Shown piece by piece: positions 16,180 to 23,791 of a DNA stretch of 64,000 nt. The stretch is taken from contig NZ_JADFBY010000001.1 in the NCBI RefSeq assembly GCF_015223065.1, forward strand, positions 1,116,001 to 1,180,000, read 5' to 3'. The notes under the pieces were generated by a model that saw only the letters and a program-made list of their open reading frames with translations, had not been told where the DNA came from and did no database searches. Position 1 is the first letter of the stretch, and the number at the start of each line of letters is the position of its first letter. The DNA comes from Mucilaginibacter sp. JRF. Its GTDB lineage: Bacteria > Bacteroidota > Bacteroidia > Sphingobacteriales > Sphingobacteriaceae. The translations under genes and the position numbers were made by a program.

Positions 16180-17667
16180 TTAGTTGGTTGCTGTAAGTTG
16201 TCTGTCTAACAATTGTTTCCATTCATTATAGATTTCCTCCATATTGTGATCGGGCTGTGGTTCAACACGCTTCAATACCTGCATATTGGTAAAGGCTTCA
16301 GCAGGTGATTTAAATATGCCCGCGCCAATACCTGCACCTAAAGCGGCACCCGCGCTGCCATCATTACTGTATAGCTCAACAGGTACGCCGGTTACATTCA
16401 CAAATATTTGGGTAAACAGATCGCTCAAGAACAGGTTGTTTTTACCTGCACGGATCACCGTAGGGTTCATGCCGTTGCCGCGCATAATATCCAATCCGTA
16501 ACGGAATGAACAGGCGATCCCCTCCTGTACCGCACGAAATATATGCCCGCGGGTATGAATATTCAGATCGATATTATCAAACTGAGCACCCACAAGTTTA
16601 TTGGTAAGCATACGTTCAGCGCCATTACCAAAAGGTAATATTCGTAACCCGTCGCTACCTTCGGCAATCTGTTCGGCTTCGGCATTCATTTGAGGATAGC
16701 TCAACGTTTGGCCAAACATTTTTTTAGCCCAACTATACATACTGCCCGTACCGTTAATGCAAAGCAAAATGCCTAATCGCTTCAAGTCATCGGTGTAATT
16801 TACATGCGCAAAGGCATTTACACGCGATTGCTGATCGTATTCCAGGCTATCAGTAACGCCATATATTACGCCAGAGGTACCGGCAGTGGCGGCTACTTCG
16901 CCGGGATTAAGTACGTTAAGTGATAAAGCATTATTAGGCTGATCGCCTGATTTATAAGCTACCTGAATACCGGCCGGAATATTTAGTTCCTGGGCTATGT
17001 GTTCAGTTACCGAACCATGCGAAGAAAATAATGGATGTACCGGTGGAAACAGATCATCATCAAAGCCAAAGTATTCCTTTACCTTTTGTGATAATTGATC
17101 ATTCTTAAAATCCCAGAATATACCTTCTGATAATGCGGAGATTGAGGTACTCACTTCACCAGTCAGCTTCATGGCGATATAATCGCCCGGTAGCATGATC
17201 TTATCTATCTTGCTGTAAACATCAGGTTCATTTTGTTTTACCCAAGCCAGCTTTGATGCCGTGAAGTTGCCGGGAGAGTTAAGCATATTGCTTAGGCAAA
17301 CATCGGCACCAATACTTTCAAAGGCATCGTCCCCAATTTTAACAGCACGGCTATCGCACCATATAATACTGTCACGCAGTACGTTCTGATCTTTATCTAC
17401 CAAAACCAAACCGTGCATTTGGTAAGCAATACCTATGGCGGCTATCTGTTGTGAATCATACTTGCCTGTGGCATGGCACCTGGCTAATGCCAGTTTTACA
17501 TGCTCCCACCACATGGCAGTGTCCTGCTCTGCCCAGCCGGGTTTTACCGATTTTATGGGCGACTCCTCATCAGGATATTGCGCAGCGGTTATCACTGCCT
17601 GTGTATCAGCATCTACAATACAAACTTTAATGGATGACGTGCCTATATCAATACCTAATAGCAGCAT
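16180..17667 (-). CDS. xylB: Xylulokinase XylB
   Basis: This FGGY-family carbohydrate kinase phosphorylates D-xylulose. It begins with the ATPase phosphate-1 motif LLLGIDIGTSSIKVCIVDAD, then IAAIGIAYQMHGLVLVD, IIWCDSRAVKIGD, LPGDYIAMKLTGEV and the C-terminal GGSxGA-like stretch NDGSAGAALGAGIGAG. I use the ATG at 17667 (495 residues); the 16 extra residues upstream are Asn/Gln-rich and not conserved. The Gly-rich RIRAGKNN-type segment reads VIRAGKNNLFLSDLFTQI. It is the first gene of xylB-xylA and is divergent from the LacI-type gene. Confidence 0.95.
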   Translation of the reverse strand: MLLLGIDIGTSSIKVCIVDADTQAVITAAQYPDEESPIKSVKPGWAEQDTAMWWEHVKLALARCHATGKYDSQQIAAIGIAYQMHGLVLVDKDQNVLRDSIIWCDSRAVKIGDDAFESIGADVCLSNMLNSPGNFTASKLAWVKQNEPDVYSKIDKIMLPGDYIAMKLTGEVSTSISALSEGIFWDFKNDQLSQKVKEYFGFDDDLFPPVHPLFSSHGSVTEHIAQELNIPAGIQVAYKSGDQPNNALSLNVLNPGEVAATAGTSGVIYGVTDSLEYDQQSRVNAFAHVNYTDDLKRLGILLCINGTGSMYSWAKKMFGQTLSYPQMNAEAEQIAEGSDGLRILPFGNGAERMLTNKLVGAQFDNIDLNIHTRGHIFRAVQEGIACSFRYGLDIMRGNGMNPTVIRAGKNNLFLSDLFTQIFVNVTGVPVELYSNDGSAGAALGAGIGAGIFKSPAEAFTNMQVLKRVEPQPDHNMEEIYNEWKQLLDRQLTATN

Positions 17668-17740
17668 TTTGGCTTGGTTTATTAATTGGTTTTGGTTAAT
17701 CTGGTTATTTAGCAACGAATTTAAATTAATTTTTTATAAA

Positions 17741-17754
17741 TGCAATCGATTGCA
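17741..17754. promoter_or_regulatory. LacI-family operator of the xylose locus
   Basis: TGCAATCGATTGCA is a perfect 14-bp palindrome with the central CG typical of LacI-family operators. It lies between the divergent xylB and LacI-type genes. It is 16 bases before a likely -7 box for the regulator (TACTTTTA, 17770-17777), so it covers the -33 region and could repress both directions. Confidence 0.85.
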
Positions 17755-17769
17755 CATAATTTTATTCAT

Positions 17770-17777
17770 TACTTTTA
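17770..17777 (+). promoter_or_regulatory. Likely -7 box of the LacI-type regulator gene
   Basis: TACTTTTA matches TAnnTTTG in seven of eight positions and lies eight bases before the ATG at 17786. The operator occupies the matching -33 zone. Confidence 0.45.
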
Positions 17778-17785
17778 GCACAACC

Positions 17786-18823
17786 ATGAAACCAAAAAAG
17801 AGAACAACTATATACGATATTGCCGAAAAGCTTAACATTACCGCATCGTCAGTATCGCGTGCGCTTAATAATAGCAGCCATGTAAATGAGGAAACCAAAA
17901 AGCTGGTTTTAAAAACCGCCGCCGAGCTGAATTATAAGCGAAATATACTTGCCTCTAACCTGCGCAAAGGCGAATCAAAAACAATTGGTATAGTTGTACC
18001 ACGCATCAACCAAAATATATTCTCGAACGTAATTGCCGGTATTGAAGAAACTACTTATAGTAAAGATTATAACCTCATCATCTGCCAGTCCAACGAATCG
18101 CATGAAAAGGAAGTAAAATCAATTAATGCGCTTATCAATCAGCATGTTGATTGTATAGTAATATCTGTAGCTGCTGAGGGTAATGATTATTCGCATCTAC
18201 AAAATGTAATAGATCATGGTATAAAGCTGATACAGTTTGACCGTGTGGCTGATGAATTGGAAACACTTAAGGTACTGAATGATAATCACCAGGCATCGTT
18301 AGAAGGTATCACCCATATGATCGAACAGGGTTACAAACGTATTGCCTTGCTCGAAGGTCCTCAAAATCTCGATATATTCAGGCAGCGTAAGCAAGGCTAT
18401 CTTGAAGCATTAAAGTTGCACAATCTGCCGGTAATTGATGAACTGATCATTGAAAATGCCTGGACAAAAGAGTTAGGTGCCGATGCTACACGTAAACTGT
18501 TAAGCCTTGCTGAACCACCAGATGCGATATTTGCATCAACATCGGATTTCTCTGCTTTAGGGGTATTAGAGGTTGCTACTTCAATGGGTATTAAAGTACC
18601 ATCAGAGCTTGGGATTTTGGGTTACTCTAACGAACCGTTTACCGAACTAACCAGCCCTTCAATAACTACTATTGATCAGTTTAGCCATTACATGGGTAAA
18701 ACCATAGCCAACTTATATTTCCAGGAGTCGGAAAATAAAGAATCGCCTGTGGTGCCGCGAACCATTAGCGTTAAGCCTAAGCTTATCATTCGCGCGTCAA
18801 CCTCCAGGCGATCCTACCAGTAA
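17786..18823 (+). CDS. LacI-family regulator of the xylose genes (XylR-like)
   Basis: The 345-residue repressor starts with a classic LacI helix-turn-helix, TTIYDIAEKLNITASSVSRALNNSSHVNEETKKLV, and hinge LNYKRNILASNLRKGESKTIGIVVP. It is followed by a periplasmic-binding-protein-like sensor domain (about residues 62-340) containing VISVAAEGNDY, LIQFDRV, IALLEGPQNLDIFRQRKQGY and DAIFASTSDFSALGVLE. The reading frame is open far upstream, but the conserved start is the ATG at 17786. A perfect palindrome lies between it and xylB, so xylose or xylulose sensing with autoregulation is likely; the effector is inferred from context. Confidence 0.93.
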   Translation: MKPKKRTTIYDIAEKLNITASSVSRALNNSSHVNEETKKLVLKTAAELNYKRNILASNLRKGESKTIGIVVPRINQNIFSNVIAGIEETTYSKDYNLIICQSNESHEKEVKSINALINQHVDCIVISVAAEGNDYSHLQNVIDHGIKLIQFDRVADELETLKVLNDNHQASLEGITHMIEQGYKRIALLEGPQNLDIFRQRKQGYLEALKLHNLPVIDELIIENAWTKELGADATRKLLSLAEPPDAIFASTSDFSALGVLEVATSMGIKVPSELGILGYSNEPFTELTSPSITTIDQFSHYMGKTIANLYFQESENKESPVVPRTISVKPKLIIRASTSRRSYQ

Positions 18824-18828
18824 TAATG

Positions 18829-19722
18829 TCACTGACCTTTTACATTCATTTTCAAGGTATAAATACCTTTTGACGCCGTGATAAACAGCACATCCCTGTT
18901 TTTTCCGGCGAAGCAAACATTACCCGTCCATTGCTCGGGAATTGGAATATTATATAGCTTTTCGCCTTGCGGATTGTATACCGTTACGCCTTTACCGGTT
19001 AGATAAACATTGCCCTGGCCATCCAATGTCATACCGTCTGATCCTTGTTTTATGATGAGCACACGGTTGGTAAGCGTGCCATCCTTTTCAATATTGAAGC
19101 GGTAAGTTTTATTATCGCCGATGTCTGCCACGTACAGGAATTTACCATCAGCGGTACCTACAATACCGTTGGGTTGTTTAAACTGATCGTTAGCTACAAC
19201 AGCTTGTTTGCTGCCTTTTTTCACGAAGTAAAGTTTTTCGCCATCCAATTCAGATGACTTATGTTGCCAGTAATCGCGCTGATAGTATGGGTCGGTAAAA
19301 TACATATCGCCGTTAGGAAGCACCCAGCCATCATTAGGGCCATTAAACCGCTTGCCGTTAAAGTTTGATAGCAGTACTTCGTGCCCGCCCTTTTTATCAA
19401 TTACCCATAGCTCGTTCTTTTCGTCGGCACAGGCTAACAGCCTGCCTTTTTTGTCAAAGAACAGGCCATTGCTACGGCCGGTTTTATCCATAAACACGGT
19501 CAGTTTACCATCGGCGCTGTATTTCCATATTTTATCGTTAGGCTGATCGGTAAAATATACGTCGCCGTTTTTATCGGTAGCAGGGCCTTCGGTAAATTCA
19601 AATTGGCGCGAAACTAATGTTGGCTTCTGCGTGGTATCATACAACGGCTTTTGCTGCGCTTTGCTAATAAACGGGCTAACTAAAGCGAGGCCACAAATCA
19701 ATAAGGTAATGCGTCTTTTCAT
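18829..19722 (-). CDS. SMP-30/gluconolactonase-like secreted beta-propeller
   Basis: The 297-residue protein has a signal peptide (residues about 1-22, ending SKAQ) and the SMP-30/gluconolactonase (LRE) pattern: EFTEGPATDKNGDVYFTDQPNDKIWKYS, GRSNGLFFDKKGRLLACADE, NGPNDGWVLPNGDMYFTDPYY, QPNGIVGTADGKFLYVADIGDNKTYRF and DGMTLDGQGNVYLTGKGV. The Glu/Asn/Asp metal ligands typical of this propeller appear present. Such enzymes open sugar lactones. Placement next to the xylose locus suggests a periplasmic xylono- or glucono-lactonase, which is inference. It is convergent with the LacI gene (5-base gap) and 18 bases from the acetyltransferase upstream on the same strand. Confidence 0.9.
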   Translation of the reverse strand: MKRRITLLICGLALVSPFISKAQQKPLYDTTQKPTLVSRQFEFTEGPATDKNGDVYFTDQPNDKIWKYSADGKLTVFMDKTGRSNGLFFDKKGRLLACADEKNELWVIDKKGGHEVLLSNFNGKRFNGPNDGWVLPNGDMYFTDPYYQRDYWQHKSSELDGEKLYFVKKGSKQAVVANDQFKQPNGIVGTADGKFLYVADIGDNKTYRFNIEKDGTLTNRVLIIKQGSDGMTLDGQGNVYLTGKGVTVYNPQGEKLYNIPIPEQWTGNVCFAGKNRDVLFITASKGIYTLKMNVKGQ

Positions 19723-19740
19723 AAAATATATTGATATAAT

Positions 19741-20292
19741 TTAAAGGTTCTTGATAACGCGGCACGGGTTTCCGGCGGCAAAAACATTGGCAGGTATATC
19801 CTTGGTTACTACACTCCCCGAGCCTATGGTTGTATTATCGCCAATAGTCACTCCCGGGCAAATAATAGCTCCGCCACCTATCCAAACATTATCGCCAATG
19901 GTAATCGACTTTGCTAATTCGGGACCTTTAATGCGTTCGGCAGCAACCAAGGGATGGGTTGCGGTATATACCTGAACGTAAGGCCCAAATTGTACATTGT
20001 TGCCTATGGTAACTAAGGCACAATCCAACACCACACAATTAAAGTTCATGAACAAGTTATCACCGGCTATAATATTGCTGCCATAATCGCAAAAAAATGG
20101 AGGCTGGATATCAATGGTTGAGCATTTGCCGAAAAGTTGTTTTAAAACCGCGGTTTTTTCATCCATTGGCGATGCTATCATTTGGTTGTATTGATGCAGC
20201 AATTCCCTGGCATGCTGTCGCATTTGGGTTAGTTCTTCATCTGCGGCAACATATAACTCGCCGTCGAGCATCTTTTGTAGTTCGGTTTTCAT
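19741..20292 (-). CDS. Maltose/galactoside O-acetyltransferase-type sugar acetyltransferase
   Basis: The 183-residue protein starts with the Mac N-terminal domain (LQKMLDGELYVAADEELTQMR). It continues as a left-handed beta-helix with hexapeptide repeats: ITIGDNVWIGGGAIICPGVTIGDNTTIGSGSVVTKDIPANVFAAGNPCRVI. The catalytic His is in YTATHPL. These enzymes transfer acetyl from acetyl-CoA to sugars for detoxification or surface modification. It lies 18 bases upstream of the SMP-30-like gene and probably shares its transcript. Confidence 0.93.
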   Translation of the reverse strand: MKTELQKMLDGELYVAADEELTQMRQHARELLHQYNQMIASPMDEKTAVLKQLFGKCSTIDIQPPFFCDYGSNIIAGDNLFMNFNCVVLDCALVTIGNNVQFGPYVQVYTATHPLVAAERIKGPELAKSITIGDNVWIGGGAIICPGVTIGDNTTIGSGSVVTKDIPANVFAAGNPCRVIKNL

Positions 20293-20406
20293 GGTAGAAT
20301 ATTCAATGCCCTAATATATAAGTTACCCTTTAACCAAAGGAATATTAGTTAAAGTTTATACGGAATATTCTTTCTGTACTGATTGAAAGTAAAGGATTGA
20401 TTCGGC

Positions 20407-20940
20407 CTATTTTAAGCTGGCGCTTATTTGTTTGGCTGTATCAAGGTGGGATTTTATTTCGGGCAGATATTTTTTAGCGAATTTTTTGACCGATGATATC
20501 TTGGCATCTGCACCGCTACTAAAAAGTTTAACGGCTTCTTCGTGATCTTTAACTACCATGTTGATGTAAGCACGATCAAAATCAACTCCGGTATTTTTAG
20601 CCAAATCGGCAATGGCTTGTTGTTTTTCGAGGCTGATGGTGTCATTGCCTGAAACCATGTTTCGGGTTTGCAAGGCTTTCAGATCCTCACTCATATTCGC
20701 TTGCTGTTCGGCAAGCATGGTAGCGAACTTTACTACTCGTGGATTTTTAGATGTTGATTTGGCAATGTTTGATGCTTCAACCTCTGCAATGCCCGATTCG
20801 GCTGCTTTACGTAAAAACGCAAGGCCATCACCATCAATCATTGCATGCATATTATAATTATTTGCCCTTCGTTTATCTCTGCACGCGCTAAACCCTATTA
20901 CTGCTGATATTAATAAACCGATGGCAACCGTTCTCCTCAT
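20407..20940 (-). CDS. DUF4142 domain lipoprotein
   Basis: The 177-residue protein has an N-terminal signal with lipobox ending GFSAC (Cys20), so it is probably lipidated. The rest is a helical DUF4142 domain with FLRKAAESGIAEVEASNIAKSTSKNPRVVKFATMLAEQQ and a helical second half ending in PEIKSHLDTAKQI. The family is ferritin-like in predicted fold, with unknown function. I choose the ATG at 20940, which leaves a clean signal. An upstream in-frame ATG (20961) lies in the loop of a 13-bp inverted repeat that directly abuts the chosen start. Confidence 0.88.
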   Translation of the reverse strand: MRRTVAIGLLISAVIGFSACRDKRRANNYNMHAMIDGDGLAFLRKAAESGIAEVEASNIAKSTSKNPRVVKFATMLAEQQANMSEDLKALQTRNMVSGNDTISLEKQQAIADLAKNTGVDFDRAYINMVVKDHEEAVKLFSSGADAKISSVKKFAKKYLPEIKSHLDTAKQISASLK

Positions 20941-20986
20941 AGTGTAAAATTGTATACGCATTAATATTACATAACAATTTTACACT
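20941..20986 (-). promoter_or_regulatory. 13-bp perfect inverted repeat abutting the DUF4142 start codon
   Basis: AGTGTAAAATTGT (20941-20953) and ACAATTTTACACT (20974-20986) are exact inverted copies with a 20-nt loop. On the minus strand the stem ends at the base before the ATG. A second in-frame ATG sits in the loop (20961-20959). It may act as an operator or as an RNA hairpin controlling translation. Confidence 0.75.
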
Positions 20987-21023
20987 ACTTCGGTTTACAA
21001 AAGCATGACAATTAGTTTACATG

Positions 21024-23606
21024 TTATGCCAGGTTACGCCCAGCGTTAACTATACCATACACTGTCCTGATAGCCAATTTATTATACACATCAGTTAACT
21101 CGCTATTGTTATTTTTATTAAGCAGATTAAGTGCGTAATGTTGTATCACCACCAGCGGCAGAACTATTTTTTCGCGTATGGCTATTGAACGGCGCTCAAC
21201 CGGATAATCGGCCATCAAAACATCAGCGCCGGTAAGGTCAAGCAGCATACTTTTGGTTAGTTCAAATTCGCCTTTCAGCATTTTCCAGAAATCGCCGAAT
21301 TTTTCGTCTTTCTCTAAATGCGCGGTAACCCTGAAATCTGATTTCGACATAGACATCATGCAGTTATCCAGCATGGTACGGAAAAACCCTGAGCCGTTGT
21401 ACAATTCTTTAACCTGCTCCCACTTGCCCTCATTCTTCATTTTTTTAAGAGCTGTGCCTACACCGTAAAAGCCAGGTATACTCTGTTTTAACTGGCTCCA
21501 GGCGGTTACAAAGCTAATGGCACGCAGATCTTCAAGGCGTAGTTTTGAGTCGGAATTACGTTTAGTTGGGCGACTGCTAATGTTAACCAGCGATAAAAGT
21601 TTTATCGGACTAAATTGTTCAAGATACTCGGTAAACAACGGGTGCTCACGTAACTCCATAAACAATTTATAGCTCTCATCGGCCATGTCGCCTATTAGGG
21701 CTTTATGATTAGCATCCAGCAGATCGTGTTGATTAGGATGCAGTGCCGATACAATGCCCGCATGTATCAATTGCTCCATATTGAACCTTGCAGTTTCAAC
21801 CGAGCCGTATTGTGAGCTAACCGTTTGACCTTGTATAGTAAGCTGTATATGTTTGTTAGCGATCTCCTGCCCCATTGATGAATAGAAACGATGCGTTTTA
21901 CCACCACCACGTGCCGGTGGGCCGCCCCTGCCATCAAAGAATGATAGGTCAATACCGTATTTACGAGCCATAGCGGTAAGTTCAACCTTAGCTTTGTAGA
22001 TCGACCAGTTGGCCATCAGGTAACCACCATCCTTGGTACTGTCAGAGAAACCAAGCATAATGGTTTGTGAGTTATCGCGCTGCTTAAGCTGCTCTTTGTA
22101 GAATGGATGAGTATAAAGTTTCTCCATTACACCGGCGGCATGTTTCAAATCGTTAACGGTTTCAAACAGCGGCACAAAATCAATGGTTAGGTGATCTTTT
22201 TCCCAGCCGCTCCATAAAAACAGGTCTATCAGCTGTAAAATATCTGATGCTTGCTGACAGTTACTGATAATGAAACGCTGACAAGCCTTTTCGCCGTTAT
22301 TATGCTGTATCTTTTTAACCAGGCGGATAGTATTCAGCGTATCCTTTGTTAGTTCATCAGCATCATCAGGGCAAATAAAGTCAGCCTCGTTGAATTTGAT
22401 GCTCTTTAACTTTTTAGCTTCATCAAGATCAAAGTACTCAGGCTTGATGCCGGTTTCGCTGATCTGTTCGCTGCCATATTTAAATACGTTGCGTAACACA
22501 CGGCTATCCTGCCTTATATCAAGCGTAGCAAAGTAACAGCCGAACAAGCGCACCTTGCGTATCATTCCCTCTACAATATCTAAAAACAGACTGTCGTGAT
22601 CTTTGATCAGGGTATCACGTATTGAGTTTAACAGGTCAAGTAATTCACCTTGCACATCATGAGGGTCACGCTGCGGGTTAAAGGCATTTTGATATAATAC
22701 CTTCTCCAGGTTATCTAACTTTTTTTCAACCCCACGGAAAGTTATACGGCGTTTTAAAACCCGGTAATCGCGGTAGTAACATCTGAACAGCACCTGCCTC
22801 AATATTCGTACTACCGAACGTGTGGTTTCGGTTACCACATTTGGGTTACCATCACGGTCGCCACCCGGCCAAAAGCCCAATTCAAGTATTTGGTTTTTGG
22901 CGGCGATATCTATATCAAATTCATCCTCAAGTGTGGTTTGGATATTTGATAAGGCATGGTAAAAAATATTCTCCATGAACCAGATCAGGCTGGTAGCCTC
23001 ATCAACCGGTGTTGGCGATGTTTTATTGAAGAAAGGCGTTTTGCCTAATTGCTGCAATAATTCATCAATGGTATTAATATCATTGTGTTTTAAAGCTTCA
23101 ATTAAATCCGTCATGATGCCAAGCACCGTACCCGGATAAAACTGAGTTGGGTGTGCGGTAAGCACTAATCGTAACGACATTTCCTTCAGCTTATCGCTGA
23201 TATCCTTACGTGCCTGATCGCTGATGTTAGCTTGCTGTAACAAACTTTGTAATGTACCTGCATCAGCAGCACGACCTATCTTACCGAATGAAGAATCCTC
23301 AATGGCATCAAAAAGCACAACCTGGCGCTCTATATACTGCAACAGGCGGAACATACGGTTGATCTGCTCCTCATGATCAATATCGGGCACGTTCTTGCTA
23401 AAAAACGAATTGATGATCTCCTCGGGAGATAAGCCTTCGTTTACTCCTTCCTCACAATGAGCAGTAAAAAACGGCAGCAAAATGCCGATCTCCTTTACCT
23501 GGTAAAACGGAAGTGTTTGAAATAAACTGTTATATAACTCAAAGCGGGCAACAACCTCATTATTAAAAGTTGCTTCTCTTTGGCTTAATTTTAACGATGC
23601 GGACAT
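21024..23606 (-). CDS. ppc: Phosphoenolpyruvate carboxylase
   Basis: Ppc makes oxaloacetate from PEP and bicarbonate to refill the TCA cycle. The 860-residue protein has the catalytic His152 motif LRLVLTAHPTQFYPG, ELGFWPGGDRDGNPNV, MLGFSDSTKDGGYLMANW and the active-site loop FFDGRGGPPARGGGKTHRF. The loop differs from the GRGGSVGRGG of enterobacteria, as in other Bacteroidota. The C-terminus reads YGIVNAGRNLA rather than the usual QNTG ending, which I also take to be lineage-typical. I use the ATG at 23606; ten upstream residues are not conserved. Monocistronic. Confidence 0.96.
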   Translation of the reverse strand: MSASLKLSQREATFNNEVVARFELYNSLFQTLPFYQVKEIGILLPFFTAHCEEGVNEGLSPEEIINSFFSKNVPDIDHEEQINRMFRLLQYIERQVVLFDAIEDSSFGKIGRAADAGTLQSLLQQANISDQARKDISDKLKEMSLRLVLTAHPTQFYPGTVLGIMTDLIEALKHNDINTIDELLQQLGKTPFFNKTSPTPVDEATSLIWFMENIFYHALSNIQTTLEDEFDIDIAAKNQILELGFWPGGDRDGNPNVVTETTRSVVRILRQVLFRCYYRDYRVLKRRITFRGVEKKLDNLEKVLYQNAFNPQRDPHDVQGELLDLLNSIRDTLIKDHDSLFLDIVEGMIRKVRLFGCYFATLDIRQDSRVLRNVFKYGSEQISETGIKPEYFDLDEAKKLKSIKFNEADFICPDDADELTKDTLNTIRLVKKIQHNNGEKACQRFIISNCQQASDILQLIDLFLWSGWEKDHLTIDFVPLFETVNDLKHAAGVMEKLYTHPFYKEQLKQRDNSQTIMLGFSDSTKDGGYLMANWSIYKAKVELTAMARKYGIDLSFFDGRGGPPARGGGKTHRFYSSMGQEIANKHIQLTIQGQTVSSQYGSVETARFNMEQLIHAGIVSALHPNQHDLLDANHKALIGDMADESYKLFMELREHPLFTEYLEQFSPIKLLSLVNISSRPTKRNSDSKLRLEDLRAISFVTAWSQLKQSIPGFYGVGTALKKMKNEGKWEQVKELYNGSGFFRTMLDNCMMSMSKSDFRVTAHLEKDEKFGDFWKMLKGEFELTKSMLLDLTGADVLMADYPVERRSIAIREKIVLPLVVIQHYALNLLNKNNNSELTDVYNKLAIRTVYGIVNAGRNLA

Positions 23607-23779
23607 AGTTATTGTTGAAAGTTTGGGGCAAAACAAGCCGGTACAGTATTGCAGCCGACCATTATCGGCGTGAATTTAAATAAATTCGGCAAAAAACGGT
23701 CAGTTTGTGAATATTTATGGTCAATCATCAATCAAAAAGACATAATTATGGTATAAATAGTATCAATAAATAAAATACT

Positions 23780-23787
23780 TAAATTTG
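23780..23787 (+). promoter_or_regulatory. -7 box next to the FUSC gene start
   Basis: TAAATTTG matches TAnnTTTG exactly and ends four bases before the GTG start at 23792. Transcription would then start at about the start codon, suggesting a leaderless message. No clear -33 TTG. Confidence 0.45.
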
Positions 23788-23791
23788 CACG

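Noticed and set aside
17435..17785. N-terminal extension of the LacI-type protein
   Set aside because: The frame is open upstream by chance through the xylB coding region, and the conserved helix-turn-helix starts right after the ATG at 17786.
21024..23606. Ppc C-terminus changed from QNTG as a defect
   Set aside because: The ending and the GRGGPPARGGG loop appear usual for this bacterial group, so I do not treat them as mutations.
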